64,000 nt of DNA from Pleurodeles waltl (GCF_031143425.1 NC_090437.1:1178842863-1178906862); one strand, 5' to 3'; counted from the first letter of the stretch, positions 12,039-23,716 are shown. Notes: generated by a model not told the origin, from the sequence alone. Program-made: numbers and translations.

Positions 12039-12440
12039 TCAGCCAGACTCAGGTGCCAAAATATTGACCTGGAATCTCTTGATCAAAGCAAAACGCCAAG
12101 AACTCTTGTTGCCATTCAGCTGTTGTTGCATACGCCCATTCAGGACCTGTGTACCTTCTGTTTTTCTTTTCAACTTGCGATCACCTTGCAACTCTCCTTC
12201 ACTTAGATCTTCTCTCCTTGTTGTATCAACTTCTTCCTCTATTGCATCTTTGACAACCACTTTTCCCCTTTTCACTTGCAACTCTGGCCACTTGTCTCCT
12301 TTCAGTATCTCTCTGGTCTTTGATCTTTCCTGTGGCAACCCTTCGCTCTCTCTTGACCTCCAGTTCTCCCAATGTGGCTCAAATTCACCACTGTCCCTTT
12401 CCCAGCATTCATCTATTGGCAGATGACACACCGATGGCAA
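12039..12440 (-). pseudogene. pol: Deleted integrase joined to Pol tail (provirus A)
   Basis: The first ~25 codons match the start of the integrase core region in provirus B (MN-GKGTVVN, SHIGR). The reading then jumps directly to a lysine/glutamate-rich segment matching the last ~90 residues of the B Pol tail. About 1.3 kb is missing relative to B, including the whole D,D35E catalytic core and the GPY/F-like region. The reading frames on the two sides of the junction do not match cleanly. Survival of the tail in this diverged copy shows that the tail is an ancestral trait of the lineage. Confidence 0.82.
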
Positions 12441-13433
12441 ATCACTTCTGCAGCTTGTCTGAACTTCGGGTTAAACCAGTCAATTTTGAACAACCTGATC
12501 ATGGTATCCCTCCCAATATGTGCTTGACCATGGTAAAAACCTTGCAAATTGTGACAAAAGACTGTTTGGCAAGATAATTTTCCCTTCATCTGAAACCCAC
12601 AAATCATCTGGTCTTTGTACGCATTGCATCCTAACCCAAAAACACTTCTCATCTTTGCTGGCTCGACCCTGCAATAATCTCAATTCTTCCAGCGTGTCAA
12701 TCACCCTTAATGCGTAGCCTGTGCATGTCTCATTTTCTTTTTCAGGCAACAATTCCCATTGATCCTTAAACGATATACAGTTCAATGCGCAAAACCTTGT
12801 GACTTGATCCGCATGTCCATTTCCCACTGAAACAAAGTCTTGTGACTTCAGGTGTGCACTGCATTTCACCATGGCAATTTCATGAGGTAACTGAATCACG
12901 TGCACCAACTCCTTAATTCTCTCACCAGTTTTCACTGGCAAACCAGAAGAGGTCAAATAACCCCTCTGTGACCACAATTGGCCAAAATCATGGACAATTC
13001 TGAATCCGTATCGACTATCAGTATAGATAGTCACTCTCATTTGAGCAGAGACATGGCAAGCTCTAATAAGAGCAACCAGTTCAGCTACCTGAGCTGAATA
13101 CAATCCTTGAAGCCAAGACACTTCCAGGATGCCAGAAATCGTGCATACAGCATATCCGGCTCTCAGCACTCCTACTGAGTCTCTCAATCATGAACCATCG
13201 ACAAAGATAATTTGGTCATTTTCTTCTAATTGGGTATCTTTAATATCAGGCCTCGGTTTAGTGCACATCTCTGTTACCTCAAGACAATCATGTTCTACAT
13301 CTTCCACATTTTCAATCTCTGTATTTTCACTTGGAAGCAAAGTTGCTGGGTTCAAAACTATCCATCTTTTTAACGTTACATTTGGTGACCCCAATATAAT
13401 CGTTTCATATTTGGTCAATCTTGCATTTGTCAT
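12413..13433 (-). pseudogene. pol: RNase H and integrase zinc-domain remnant (provirus A)
   Basis: Open pieces at 13188-13433, 12480-13187 and 12413-12652. They contain the FVDGS RNase H start, interrupted just after it by a stop near 13188, then the YTDSRYG segment. Next is an integrase N-terminal H-X3-H (HGQAH) ... C-X2-C zinc site, which is intact here. Frame changes occur near 12500-12650. The protein aligns throughout to provirus B at 46174-47200. Confidence 0.88.
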
Positions 13434-13453
13434 GTGCTTTGTTTTAGTACGGG

Positions 13454-15088
13454 TTAACAGGATTTCAAATGAGTGAGGGTAGCAACTGTTATAGGATGTC
13501 CCATCACTATGCCTTCACACTGTGCAAGGCTTTGTCCAACTGCTGCTACTGCATGCAGACAACCCGGTAAGGCTGCTGCAACTGGGTCCAAAGTAGCTGA
13601 AAAATATGCTACTGGTCGGTTTACACCTCCATGGACCTGTGTCAAGACAAACAAAGAACATGCATCACGTTCATGACACAACAGAACAAAAGGCTTTGTG
13701 TAATCAGGCATACCTAAAGCTGGAGCCCTGCACATACTCTCTCTTAACTCAGTAAACGCTTTCATTTCCTTCTCTCCCAAAACTATGGCATCCGGCCCCT
13801 CTTTGACCGTCAGTCTCACCAATGGCTTGGAGATGACTGAAAAATTCGGGATCCACTGACTACAGTAACCCACCATTCCTAGAAACATCCTAACATCTCT
13901 CCGTGTTGTTGGGGGATTAATCGGTAACAGTGCAGTCACCCTTTCCCTGGATAACTTTCTCAACCCTTTCTCAATTTGATGACCCAAGTACTTCACCTCT
14001 TTCTGGTAATATTGCAATTTCTTTGGGGACACCTTGTGCCCGTTCTTCCCCAAGTGATTCAGTAAGGCAATCAAATCATACTTGCACTCATCCCTTGTTT
14101 TGGATGTGATCAACAAATAATCAATGTACTGCACTAGAATTGATTGAAAAGGCAGCTCCAATGACTCCAAATCCTTCTTCAATATCTAATTGAATATAGA
14201 AGGTGATTCCGAAAACACTTGAGGAATTCGGCACCAACTGTAAACCTTGTCCAGGAACTTAAAACTGAAGAGAAATTGACTGTCCTCATGAAGAGGCACA
14301 GAAAAGAACGCTTGGGACAGATCAATTACTGTGAACCATTCTGCATCGCATGGAATCTGAAACATAATCACAGCTGGATTTGGCACCACTGGGCAGCATT
14401 TCACAACTATGTCATTGATCTTCCTCAAATCTTGGACAATCCGAACCTTCCCACAAGGCTTTCTCAGTCCCATTATTGGTGAATTACATGGACTGCTCAT
14501 CACTTCTTTCAAGACTCCCTGTTTCACAAAATCTGCTTTTAATTGCGCCACCTTTATAAGGACATCTTGTGCCATGTGATACTGCGGTATCTGGGGGAAC
14601 GCAACATTCGGCTTCACACTGACTTTAACTGGCTCTACTCCTTTTATCAGTCCTACTTCTTTCCCTGTCAAGTCCCACACCTTCTCTTGGACTGTTCCCT
14701 GCAAGTCTGCTGGGAGATCAGCCACTGTGATCATCGGAAAGAAATCAATCAGAGGATATTCCTCATCTGTGGTCTCAGCTTCAGGCTCTGAAGCCTGTTC
14801 CTCCCCTTCATCATCGTTGTTTGTCTGGACCTCAATTCCCTCATTGGAACAGGTGATTGAACACCTCGTCTTGCACAGTAAGTCTCTTCCCAGTAAGGAC
14901 ATGGGACTTGAATCACAGACCACAAATCTGTGCAATCCTTGGAAAGTGCCAAACTCAACCTGAACCGGATCTGTGATCGGATTAGTCAGGAGTTGGTTTG
15001 CTACTCCCACTACCTTAACTGTCCATCCTGAAAGGGGCAGTTTCAGAACCTCCAGTTCTGACTGTAGAGCGTGTAGCTCTTGTGTCAA
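13454..15088 (-). pseudogene. pol: Protease end and reverse transcriptase remnant (provirus A)
   Basis: Two pieces in one frame (14186-15088 and 13454-14182), separated by an in-frame TAG at about 14183-14185. They contain the LLGRDLL protease motif, RT fingers and palm with FSVIDLSQAFFSVPL-like sequence, and a YIDY where the catalytic YIDD is expected. The RT would therefore be dead even without the stop. The thumb and connection regions follow. All parts align to provirus B. Confidence 0.9.
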
Positions 15089-15674
15089 CCAAGAATGAAA
15101 CCTTGTGGCCCATTACCTTCCCTTGAACATAGGGTCCTTTCTGATCTACCTCTAAGGACGCTGCAAGCCTACACTCCTCACTTTCTGAACTCTCATCCAA
15201 CCATTCATCGTTTATTCCATTCTCACCACGCAGTGGGTACTGTTGTACTGTGTTATTTTGACTCATTCTTTGACCTGTGACCCGTTGAGGAAGCGTCACC
15301 TGTTGCTGTTCCAGTGGCGCTAAAGGCACTTGCATTTGCTGTCTAGGTACCATGGGAAACTGCTGTTGCATTTGTTGTAACTGCATCGGCTGTATACGCG
15401 GCATCTGCACCTGCTGCATGGATTGAAACCCTTGCATTTGATTCACATTATTCTGGAAATTCAGATTTGGACCTCTCAGTCTCAGTCTCAGTCCTCTCAC
15501 ATTTTGGAATGAACTGACATCATTGCTTTGTTGAACAACACCCTCCTGCACCATCATCGGGCACTCCTGCTTCCAGTGTCCAACGACCCCACAAGCATGA
15601 CAAGGCAACATCTTCTTCATTCCCTGTGCATCATTTTGAACTACGACAGTGTTCAAATCTGGACTTCTGTTCAC
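15015..15674 (-). pseudogene. gag-pro: Nucleocapsid to protease fragment (provirus A)
   Basis: One open frame carries a CCHC zinc knuckle (CHACGVVGHWKQEC), a long glutamine/methionine-rich linker and the protease start. NC and protease are in the same frame with no intervening stop, as in provirus B. The protease active-site triad reads DTR rather than DTG, so it is presumably inactive. The frame is lost at about 15015-15088. Confidence 0.88.
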
Positions 15675-16320
15675 AATCTACACTCCTTTTACACTCAAGC
15701 CACAAATCAGCAGGAACTATGATCTCAAAGAGAGTATTCAGGTCTTCCCAAAGACATTTCACAAGTTTCACAAACCTGTCTGTCTGCTGATACCACTCTA
15801 TTGTCTTCTCCCTCAGCCTGGGAAAATCATTTGTAAACAACAGAATATCACCTCTAGTCCATGGTACATGGACGAGAACCCGTCCAACAGTCTCTCTCAT
15901 TGGTAACATCTTTACCGTACCGGTGTCTGGTAATGCTCTTGCTGGCTGCTCTATGCAATCACTCTTCCTCTTGCCTCTTTCCTTCGCCCATCTGCCTTCC
16001 GACTTTTCTAAGGCTCCCCAAACGTGTGCACTCTGCAGTATCTCCTTGAGGTGTGCTTTCATTCCAGTAGACTTCATGTGTCCAAAATCCTTAGGCTCAA
16101 AATCTAACCTGTAACTCCTCTTCAGATGTTTGGTATTTTCTAAATCTACGCCATATTTGTCTGCCAAATTTGCCAACCTCTGGTGCACCCTGCTCCCTTC
16201 TCTAGTTATCTTTGGACACAAGTATCTAAATTCTGCTTCCGTGTATGACTCTAACCTGTTCACACCCATGCTCCCTTCAACAAGTTCATTTGCTTCCATG
16301 CCCAACCTCACAAAATTCAA
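15631..16320 (-). pseudogene. gag: Capsid remnant with internal deletion (provirus A)
   Basis: Aligns to the N-terminal part of the capsid of provirus B (MGVNRLESY, YRLDF, WYQQTDRFVKL blocks). It then breaks off after the ADLW-ECKR block and runs directly into sequence preceding NC. About 0.6 kb of capsid C-terminal domain, including the MHR-like region present in B, is missing. Confidence 0.87.
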
Positions 16321-16394
16321 GTGTTCTTCTCCTTCTGCTCTCCCTGAGGCTACAAGAGCAGTCTGTGGAGTATTAAGCTTATCTAACCAATCGG

Positions 16395-17806
16395 TCAGCT
16401 GTTGTGCTGTAAACCTTGTAATGAGATATTCCCAGCCTGCCCTAAAGGTGTCTGTGGTATATTCACACTCGAGATCTGCGGAGTTAACAGTCTCGAACCT
16501 GACTGTCCCATGGCCTCTGGAGGAGCCCCAATCGGACTGAAGTCTAACAGGGACCTAGATCCTTCAAATGTCGGTTCCACTGGAGTCGTTCCTTGGGAGC
16601 TTCCTACGAACCCTCCTCTTGTCATATCTTAAGTCATTACCCCTTGATCGCATACACTAGGCTTCGCCTGCGCATACAATGGTACTGGTGGACCAACTGT
16701 AATAGGCAAAGATATGGCGGCTGGTGTCTGTCTGTTCCTCAAACCCTGTGGAGGACTAACTCCCATATTCTGGTTCATCACTGGTGCCATGTTTGACTGC
16801 GGCCCCGTGACCGAAGTATAATTCGGATTCATTTGCTGCTGCACCTGAGGCAGTAAAGGTGGAGTTGGCTCAGTCTGAATCAACTTTGGTCTTCCATATA
16901 CTTGTTCTGTCGGCATCATCAGATTTGTGGTAGTCTCTAAAATTGGAACATCGGGGTAAATTCTCAGAACCTGTGGTGGTTGCAGCTGAGGTTGCATACC
17001 GTGGGCAGTGGACATGCTAAAACTACTCTGCACCGGGACTGGTGTCGAGACAGGACTAACCTGTATCGGATTTGTTGTCACCTTCTCTTGGGTCGAACCT
17101 GCGGGACATGTACTGGTACTCGGTCTATTGTCATCTATTGCATATGGCGGTGGTCGATCATTTAGTAACTGATTAAGGAACTCATCATCGTCTGAGTCAT
17201 CTACCTCTGAAAAGGGCTTCCTAACCTCTTTGTCTTTGGAGGGACTTTTGTCAGTCTTACAAGTAGCTTTCCCCCTTTTCTCTTCACCTTCTTGAGCTAT
17301 TGCTGGAAACAGCCTGACTCCATCTATTGTTTCTCTCTTCCAGACTCTCTGTGCACTATCCCACCTAGCATCGCTAGTGTCTTTTCTGCTTTCCTCATTC
17401 TCCTCTCAAATTTCTGTTGCTGTTGTCGTATTGCCATCAGTTCCCAAATTGTTAATGCCTCAAACTGTGCTGGCCTCGGAGGTGGCTTTAGCTCATTTAG
17501 CACCCTCCGCAAATTCTCCAAAATCCTCAAATTGAACGTTCTGTGCTCAGGGAACGCCAAGCACCCTTCTTTCTCTGTAGCTTTACACCATTGCTTTAGC
17601 CAAAGACATGGCGTGACACCCTTTTCCTCCATTACAGTATAAGCCGGTGTATTCTCTGGCGGTGTAACCTCCCCTACACTCGCAGTAATATATACGTCTC
17701 CCCTCAAAGCTCTCTTTAAAGCCTTAAAAAATATAATTTTTATGTCTTTTATTTTGCTCACAACCAAATCAGGAAGTGTCTTTAGTTCCCAGAACTCTCT
17801 TCGCAT
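16395..17806 (-). pseudogene. gag: Matrix and proline-rich Gag remnant (provirus A)
   Basis: Pieces 17324-17806 (matrix-like), 16629-17081 and 16395-16625 (Pro/Gln/Met-rich p12-like region), out of frame with each other. A PPPY late-domain motif, which recruits Nedd4-type ligases in known retroviruses, lies at 17142-17153. The ATG at 17804-17806 opens the matrix piece, but the aligned position in provirus B is not ATG. The upstream GTG is common to both copies, so the true Gag start of the lineage is unclear. Confidence 0.87.
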
Positions 17807-18765
17807 ACCTTCTCAACCAATTGCCTCTCACGGATGGCTGCCAATTCGTGCGTGACCCTTTTCACTAACCAACCTATCCCAGCGCAGCTCCAATGACGTC
17901 ACACTCACACACTGTGGCTGACAAAGTCTTGCAGCTTGTCTTCCCACTCTCGATTCACACAAACTAATGCAATATATTGCGAGCACCAACCAAAGAAAAC
18001 TCAAAATTTGCCGGTTTACTACAGGAAAGGGTAACACAATCGCTTCAGAACTTTACAGAGATTTCGCTTAGCCTCGGCCGCTACTCTCTCCTTCTTAGAT
18101 CCCGCACTCGCAAGCAAAATTTGACCCGCAATTTCTACTCTCGACTTGTCAATGGATTATTGTTCCAGTGCACTTTAGAACTCACCAAATCTCCATCGAA
18201 GTTTTCATTCACTCACCTTGACTCATACTCGACTCGTCGACTTCATCATCGACTTATTAAACCATGCAAATTACAACATAAACCAAGTGTCTCATACATT
18301 TATCAATATACTCCATAGTCTTAGACCACGCAGGGTCCGTACATCATCAACAACCATGTGAACAATTTTTGAGCACAAAGCACCACACTCACATGAAGTT
18401 CGCCGACTTCTTTACTCTCATACTGCGGAGTACGCACACTCCTACTAAAACATCATCATCTGGCCTAAAATCCTCACAAACTTCACAATTCGCCTGCGAT
18501 ATGCATAAGCTGTGCAAGCGCAAAACCCTACTTCATTCACACTATCACTAGAACGCCAAGAACATACTCAAACTCTCTTCAGCAAGCTCTGAGATTCCAG
18601 GAAAGTCATTCGGGACTTAGGGACACATCCTCTCTCCAATTTGCATCTTTGGAAGGAAAAAAAAACACAAAAACCCAATTTATTTGATACACCTTGCCTA
18701 CTTCCAAGCCACGCCCATCAACTCTATCAAACCGTAGTCCCTCGTACTGGGGCCCCAAAGGGCCA
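17807..18765 (-). other. 5' leader of provirus A
   Basis: A non-coding leader of about 1 kb between primer site and gag. It aligns in patches with the leader of provirus B, including a TGACGTCA palindrome (17894-17901) and an ATGAAGTTCG block near 18391 that is duplicated in tandem in B. A packaging signal and splice donor are expected here but cannot be placed with confidence. Confidence 0.65.
17894..17901. promoter_or_regulatory. CRE/ATF-type palindrome TGACGTCA in leader A
   Basis: A perfect TGACGTCA, the consensus cAMP-response element, followed by CACTCACAC. It is conserved at 52210-52217 in the leader of provirus B although the surroundings have diverged. Function is inferred only. Confidence 0.5.
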
Positions 18766-18783
18766 AACCAGACTCTGCTACCA
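18766..18783 (-). promoter_or_regulatory. Primer-binding site, tRNA-iMet type (provirus A)
   Basis: On the minus strand TGGTAGCAGAG starts 5 nt after the LTR end. These 11 bases are complementary to the 3' end of vertebrate initiator tRNA-Met (…CTCTGCTACCA). Downstream bases partly fit, with a few mismatches, as expected for an old copy. Provirus B has a better match at the same spacing. Confidence 0.82.
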
Positions 18784-18993
18784 AAAACTGTTAGCGCGTC
18801 AGAGCCTTAATAAGTAAACTTACAAGGAGATGCGTTTAGGTCAATAAACCTTTGGACCATGTCCCCGGACTTCCCAGTACGAGATGTCTTCTTGTCATCA
18901 CCAATCAAAAGATCAATAACCCAATCAATAATTTCAATAGCTAATCAACAACTAATCAATAACATTTAATAAGAATCAATAAGTTGAACACAC

Positions 18994-19011
18994 CATGACC
19001 TTTCAGTCATG
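18994..19011 (-). promoter_or_regulatory. LTR stem-loop (provirus A 5' LTR)
   Basis: The same CATGAC/GTCATG stem and 6-nt loop as at 8609-8626, unchanged despite substitutions around it. Confidence 0.65.
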
Positions 19012-20023
19012 AATACCCACACCAATTCGTTAAGTGTCAGGATATTTATTTCCCTATTGTTTACAATCTAATGTCACCTCTGTTAATCTCATTAGTAATA
19101 AAATCCATTAGAAAACTCTTCTAACTAGCAATTAGAACACAATTAATCAATGCATAGAGAATATTCATTCAGTATTTAGGCACTTCATTGATATGAAGCA
19201 ATTTAGCAAAGTCTCAGTATTACTTGATTCAACAAAGCAAGAACTCAGTCATTTGTCTATTTGCACAAAATATTCTGTGAACACGTTAACTAACCACGAA
19301 TTAGCATGAGCATGTTGGGCTTCATGCAAAACATTTAGAAAACACGAATTTGGAAATCATCTAACTAAGGCCTCTATCAAAATAGCAGTTGGTACCTAGA
19401 AAGAAAAGGCAAACAGACAATTATAATTTTGCATCAGATAGTTACCAATCCAATGGATCCGCAAACAGCGTCAGTCTTCGTCCTCAGGACATCAGTCGAT
19501 TCACCATCAGCAAATATAGGACGGGGCAAAGCATAGCTAAGGAATAGGACCCTTCCCTCATATGGAGGAGAAGTAAGTATCAAGCAAAGAATGGGGTAGA
19601 GGATGGTTTTAAAGTACTCAGAATAAACTCAAGAAAACTCTAGAGCAATAGGAATCACAAATGGAGATGGCAAAAGGAGTGAATTTGAAGTGAAGTGAAC
19701 CCGTTTCTTCTTGAGTCACGCCGGTAAATCAAAACTATCTAATAAGCCCTTAACTCCTCATTGGATAATAATTGGTGCATCGTTATCGCTGTCCAATAAT
19801 TTTTCAAACATCTTGTCAGAATTTTCCACAAACCACAGTTCTCATGTCGCGGATTGGTCCATGTTATTGACGTCTTCATCGGTTGGAATGTCAGGTAGGA
19901 AAAGTTACACTTCGCGCTCTAGTCAGTGTCTCCATTGTTTTCTCCTACTACAGTTAACCTTGCACCTGTTACGAATTACACTGTTGCATTCAGCAAGAAC
20001 GTCACCTTGAATAAGTCGGTTCT

Positions 20024-21956
20024 TGTTAGAAATTGGGTTTTTGGTTGGCGGTCAAGTTACCCTCTGTCCAAGCAAGAACCCTCACTCTAGTCAGGGTAAG
20101 TCACACACAATCCAAATTATCCTGTGCCCACCCCCTGGTAGCTTGGCACGAGCAGTCAGGCTTAACTTAGAAGGCAATGTGTAAAGCATTTGTGCAATAA
20201 ATCATACAATAACATAATATAGCACCACAAAAATAAAATATATAATATTTATCTGGGTATTTGCAGGTCAAAACGATCAAAGATGCAATATGAATTTGTA
20301 AAGATATCACTAAAAAGTGATATAAAGTGTCTTAAGTCTTTAAAAAGCAAAGAAAGTCTCTTTCAAGCACAAAGTACCTGGTTTGGAGTGGAAAATCTCC
20401 ACAGAGGGCCACAGAAGAGGAGATGCGTGGAAAAATGGTGTGTGCATCAGTTACGCCCCTTCACACACGGACTTGCGTCGTTATTTTTCACGCGGGGAGA
20501 CGTGCGTCGTTCTACGGGAGGAAAAATGGTGTGTGCGTCGGTTTTGCCCCTTCAGACACGGACTTGCGTCGTTATTTTTCACTCGGGGAAGACGTGCGTT
20601 GTTTTCCGGCACACGGACCATCTCCTTCTATGGATCGCGGGATTACTAGATGTCCCAGGGTCTGTGCGGGGATTCTTCGGCTTGTTTTCCGGCTGCGCGT
20701 CGTTCCGGGAGGCTGTGCGCGGAATTTTCTTTCTCACGGGAGGCGTCGCGTCGATTTCCTCTCTGGAAGTCGGGTGGCGTTGTCCATGCGAGGCCGTGCG
20801 TCGAAGTTCCGGTCACCCCTTAAGCGTTGCGTCGAGCAGCGTCGGTGTGCAGCGATTTTCTCGCCGCAGAGCAAGCTGTGCGTCGAAATTTTCGCGCACA
20901 AAGCGTCCAAATGAAAAAGAGAAGTCGTTTTGGTCCTGAGACTTCAGGGAACAGGAGGCAAGCTCTATCCAAGCCCTTGGAGAGCACTTTTACAGCCAGA
21001 CAAGAGTTCAGCACGGCAGCAGGCCAACAGCAAGGCAGCAGTCCTTTGTAGAAAGCAGACAGGTGAGTCCTTTGAGCAGCCAGGCAGTTCATCTTGGCAA
21101 GATGTAGTTTCTGGTTCAGGTTTCTTCTCCAGCAAGTGTCTGATGAGGTAGGGCAGAGGCCCTGTTTTATACTAAATTGTGCCTTTGAAGTGGGGGTGAC
21201 TTCAAAGAGTGGCTAAGTAATGCACCAGGTCCCCTTTCTAAAAGTGGCATTTCTAAAATAGTAATATTAAATCCAGCTTCACCAGTCAGCAGGATTTTGT
21301 ATTACTATTCTGGCCATACTAAACATGACCTTCCTACTACCTTTCAGATCAGCAGCTACCACTTCAACAATGTATGAGGGCAGCCCCATTGTTAGCCTAT
21401 GAAGGGAGCAAGCCTCACAGTAGTGTAAAAACGAATTTAGGGGTTTTACACTACCAGGACATATAAACTACACAGGTACATGTCCTGCCTTTTACCCACA
21501 CAGCACCCTGCTCCAGGGGTTACCTAGGGCACACATTAGGGGTGACTTATATGTAGAAAAAGGGGAGTTTTAGGCTTGGCAAGTACTTTTAAATGCCAAG
21601 TCGAAGTGTCAGTGAAACTGCACACACAGGCCTTGCACTGGCAGGCCTGGGACAAGGTTAAGGGGCTACTTAAGTGGGTGGCACAACCAGTGCTGCAGGC
21701 CCACTAGTAGCATTTATTCTACAGGCCCTATGCACATATAGTGCACTCTACTAGGGTCTTACAAGCAAATCAAATAGCAAATCATGGATAAACCAATCAA
21801 CAGTACAATTTACACAGAGAGCATATGCACTTTAGCACTGGTTAGCAGTGGTAAAGTGCGCAGAGTTCAAAAGCCAACAAGAACAGGTCAGAAAAAAATA
21901 GGAGGAAGGAGGCAAAAAGTTTGGGGATGACCCTGTCAAAAAAGCCAGGTCCAACA
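20024..21956 (-). mobile_element. Nested solo LTR, family C
   Basis: 1933 bp from TGTTAGAAATTGGG to GGTCCAACA, inserted in the provirus A LTR with a perfect 5-bp duplication GTTCT (20019-20023 and 21957-21961). Its reverse complement matches the LTR of the element at 58806. The start (TGTTGGAC…GGTCATCCCCA) and the end (…ATTTCTAACA) are shared. A TATAAAA lies at 21165-21171 on the minus strand. The region 20400-20900 is CpG-rich. Being nested, it must be younger than provirus A. Confidence 0.94.
20428..20610. repeat. ~92-bp tandem duplication in CpG-rich part of family C LTR
   Basis: Two adjacent diverged units share GGAAAAATGGTGTGTGC, GCCCCTTCA, CACGGACTTGCGTCG, TTATTTTTCAC and GACGTGCGT blocks in the same order. 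Open frames across it (for example 20283-20939) are arginine/cysteine-rich by composition and are not credible genes. Confidence 0.7.
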
Positions 21957-22359
21957 GTTCTCATGAGAAAGAATTTACTACGGTTACACACACACAACTT
22001 CTGGAAAAGTACAGCTTCGTGTCCTTCAGAAAAGCAGCACATTACACGTTAGAAAATGTAGTTTAGTATGAGGCCAGGCAGCTAGGCCCAGACCCTCGCT
22101 AAGCTAAGGCCCTCTAATTTAATAAAGCAAAACTCTTAACACATAACTCTAATCACGATATACTGATACAAATTCAAAACATTATTGCATAATAATTCAG
22201 AATTAACAAGCTTTTCATTAGTCTTCGTATACATTGATAGCCACTCCCCGTGGGCACATTTCAAACGCATGCATCATTTTCTATGTTAACACATTTTCTA
22301 TGCAACTTCATCACAATATATTGCAAGCTTTTCATGTTAATATTGTTTTAAAAGACACA

Positions 22360-22800
22360 GCACATGTACGCTTGTGTTTGCATGTGTTAATATAGTAAAA
22401 TCAGATCAATTGAATTTTCCATTGAAAGTTCTTTTCTATTTTCATTAAAGTTGTGAAATGTTCTAAATGGGCATTACAAATTCTTTTTTGTAACTATTGG
22501 CCTAGTATGTTACACAGGTGTCACCGTTACATATATTACAGAAGCGCAGTAAGCACTGCAATATTGTCTGGACATGTGCATATTACATTGCTGAGAATGA
22601 TGGTAATGGCGAAGGTGCATCATAACCCTGGATCTGGCCTTTTCCCAAGAAAGACGGGCCATTGCAAGCTGAGGCTTAGCCCCACCACTCTTAGGTGCAT
22701 TTAGTGAGCTTTGAAGGGAGAGAACAGGCCCACTGTGGGGTATTTACTTTATTTTGAGTCTCATGGAGGAGAAAGTAAAGGACAATGTTAGGCAACATAG
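22360..22800 (+). repeat. Right copy of ~440-bp direct repeat flanking provirus A
   Basis: 441 bp matching 7950-8393 from GCACATGTACG to GGCAACATAG. Here the repeat continues into unique DNA (TGAAAGGTCTGG), whereas the left copy is interrupted at the same base by the LTR. This marks the empty-site sequence of the left junction. Confidence 0.88.
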
Positions 22801-23216
22801 TGAAAGGTCTGGTTTGGCCTCTGTTCAACTCAGTGGCATGATGAAACTGGAAGAGGCCAGTGCTTTGGGGGGGGGGAGCTGCAGCTCAGCTCCATCCCCC
22901 CACCCCACCGCAGGGACTGCAGGAGACTTTATTTAGCCCCTGGTTCAACTTTTTCAGTATTATTTTACTCATCCACTGAAGCTTGCATAACACGTCTGAT
23001 GGGTCAGTCTTTATTTGTGATGACTTAACTAAACAGTCACTGTGTTTTAGTAGTGTTTTATTTGTGTGCCTATGTTCCAATGAAAATGAAAGGATTTAAA
23101 TCTACATTATGAACTGTTGGTTTTCTACTGATAATGTTGCACAGGTGATTTTCCAGAAAGAGTTATGATAAGGAACTGGTCAGTGGCCAGGTTAGTCTTC
23201 TGGTTTTAATAACTTG
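22801..23216. other. Anonymous intergenic DNA
   Basis: Non-coding. It includes a G10-like run near 22868 and nothing recognisable. Confidence 0.5.
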
Positions 23217-23716
23217 GGGGCTGATTTAAGAGCCTCGAGTGCCTCTTTCCACCACATTAGCATCATTTTTTTACGCTAATGTGGCTCAAGAGGCCAAAAT
23301 CACCACGCCAAATTTACAAAGTGGCACAATGCATGCATTGCGCCACTTTGTAACCCTTTGCGCCACATTATGCCTGCGTCAGGGGGCCAAAAAATGGCAC
23401 AAAGAAATATAAAGATTTATTTGCGTTATTTATTTCTGCACTTTGAACGTCTGCTCAGAGCAGGCGTTAAAAGGAGGCATGCCATTGTTTTCAATGGGCC
23501 TCAGTGGGCTTTGCAGGATTAGCGTCAACATTTTTGGTGCTTATCCTGCAGAGCTCCGAACTAGCATCCACAATTTGGATGCTAGTTTCTCTAATTACCG
23601 CCATGGTGCACAGTATCTTAGATACGGCGCACACATGATGGCGGTACGGGGGCGCTAAGGGGTGCAAGAAAGATGGACTGCACCCAGTGCAGCGCCACTT
23701 TTCTTAAATCAGGGCC
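23217..23716. mobile_element. MITE-like element (GGGCTGATTTAAGA ends)
   Basis: About 500 bp with imperfect terminal inverted repeats, GGGCTGATTTAAGA on the left and TCTTAAATCAGGGCC on the right. It has internal palindromes: CCACATTAGC/GCTAATGTGG near 23255-23285, and a near-perfect one about 23318-23350 around AATGCATGCATT. There is no transposase. TTG follows the right end and may match TTG before the left one. The superfamily is not assigned. Confidence 0.72.

Larger units (their letters stand above)
8394..22359 (-). mobile_element. Endogenous retrovirus family A, old provirus
   Basis: A complete but decayed provirus on the minus strand. In transcript sense it runs 5' LTR (22359-18789, itself carrying a nested solo LTR), tRNA-iMet-type primer site, leader, gag, pro, pol, env, polypurine tract, 3' LTR (10018-8394). 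The two LTRs differ by roughly 4-5% over the parts compared, plus a 17-18 bp indel near 19422. Every gene carries stops or frameshifts. No short TSD is seen. Instead the element sits between two copies of a ~440-bp sequence. It is related in all genes to the young provirus at 40930-54729, but its LTRs share only short blocks with it. Confidence 0.93.
18789..22359 (-). repeat. Provirus A 5' LTR, split by nested solo LTR
   Basis: It starts TGTTAGCGCG and matches the LTR at 8394-10018 over 18789-20023 and 21962-22359. The gap is the family C solo LTR plus one copy of its TSD. The last ~8 bases of the partner LTR (CACATACA) are missing. The sequence passes directly into the right copy of the 440-bp repeat at 22360, sharing CACAT at the junction. 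Confidence 0.92.

Noticed and set aside
11485..12426. Plus-strand frames of 120-163 codons
   Set aside because: They are antisense to env and pol remnants of provirus A, without independent motifs or signals.
20283..20939. 218-codon plus-strand frame rich in Arg, Cys and Ser, with overlapping long frames on both strands
   Set aside because: It lies wholly inside the CpG-rich part of the family C solo LTR. The frames reflect GC composition and a tandem duplication, not a gene.
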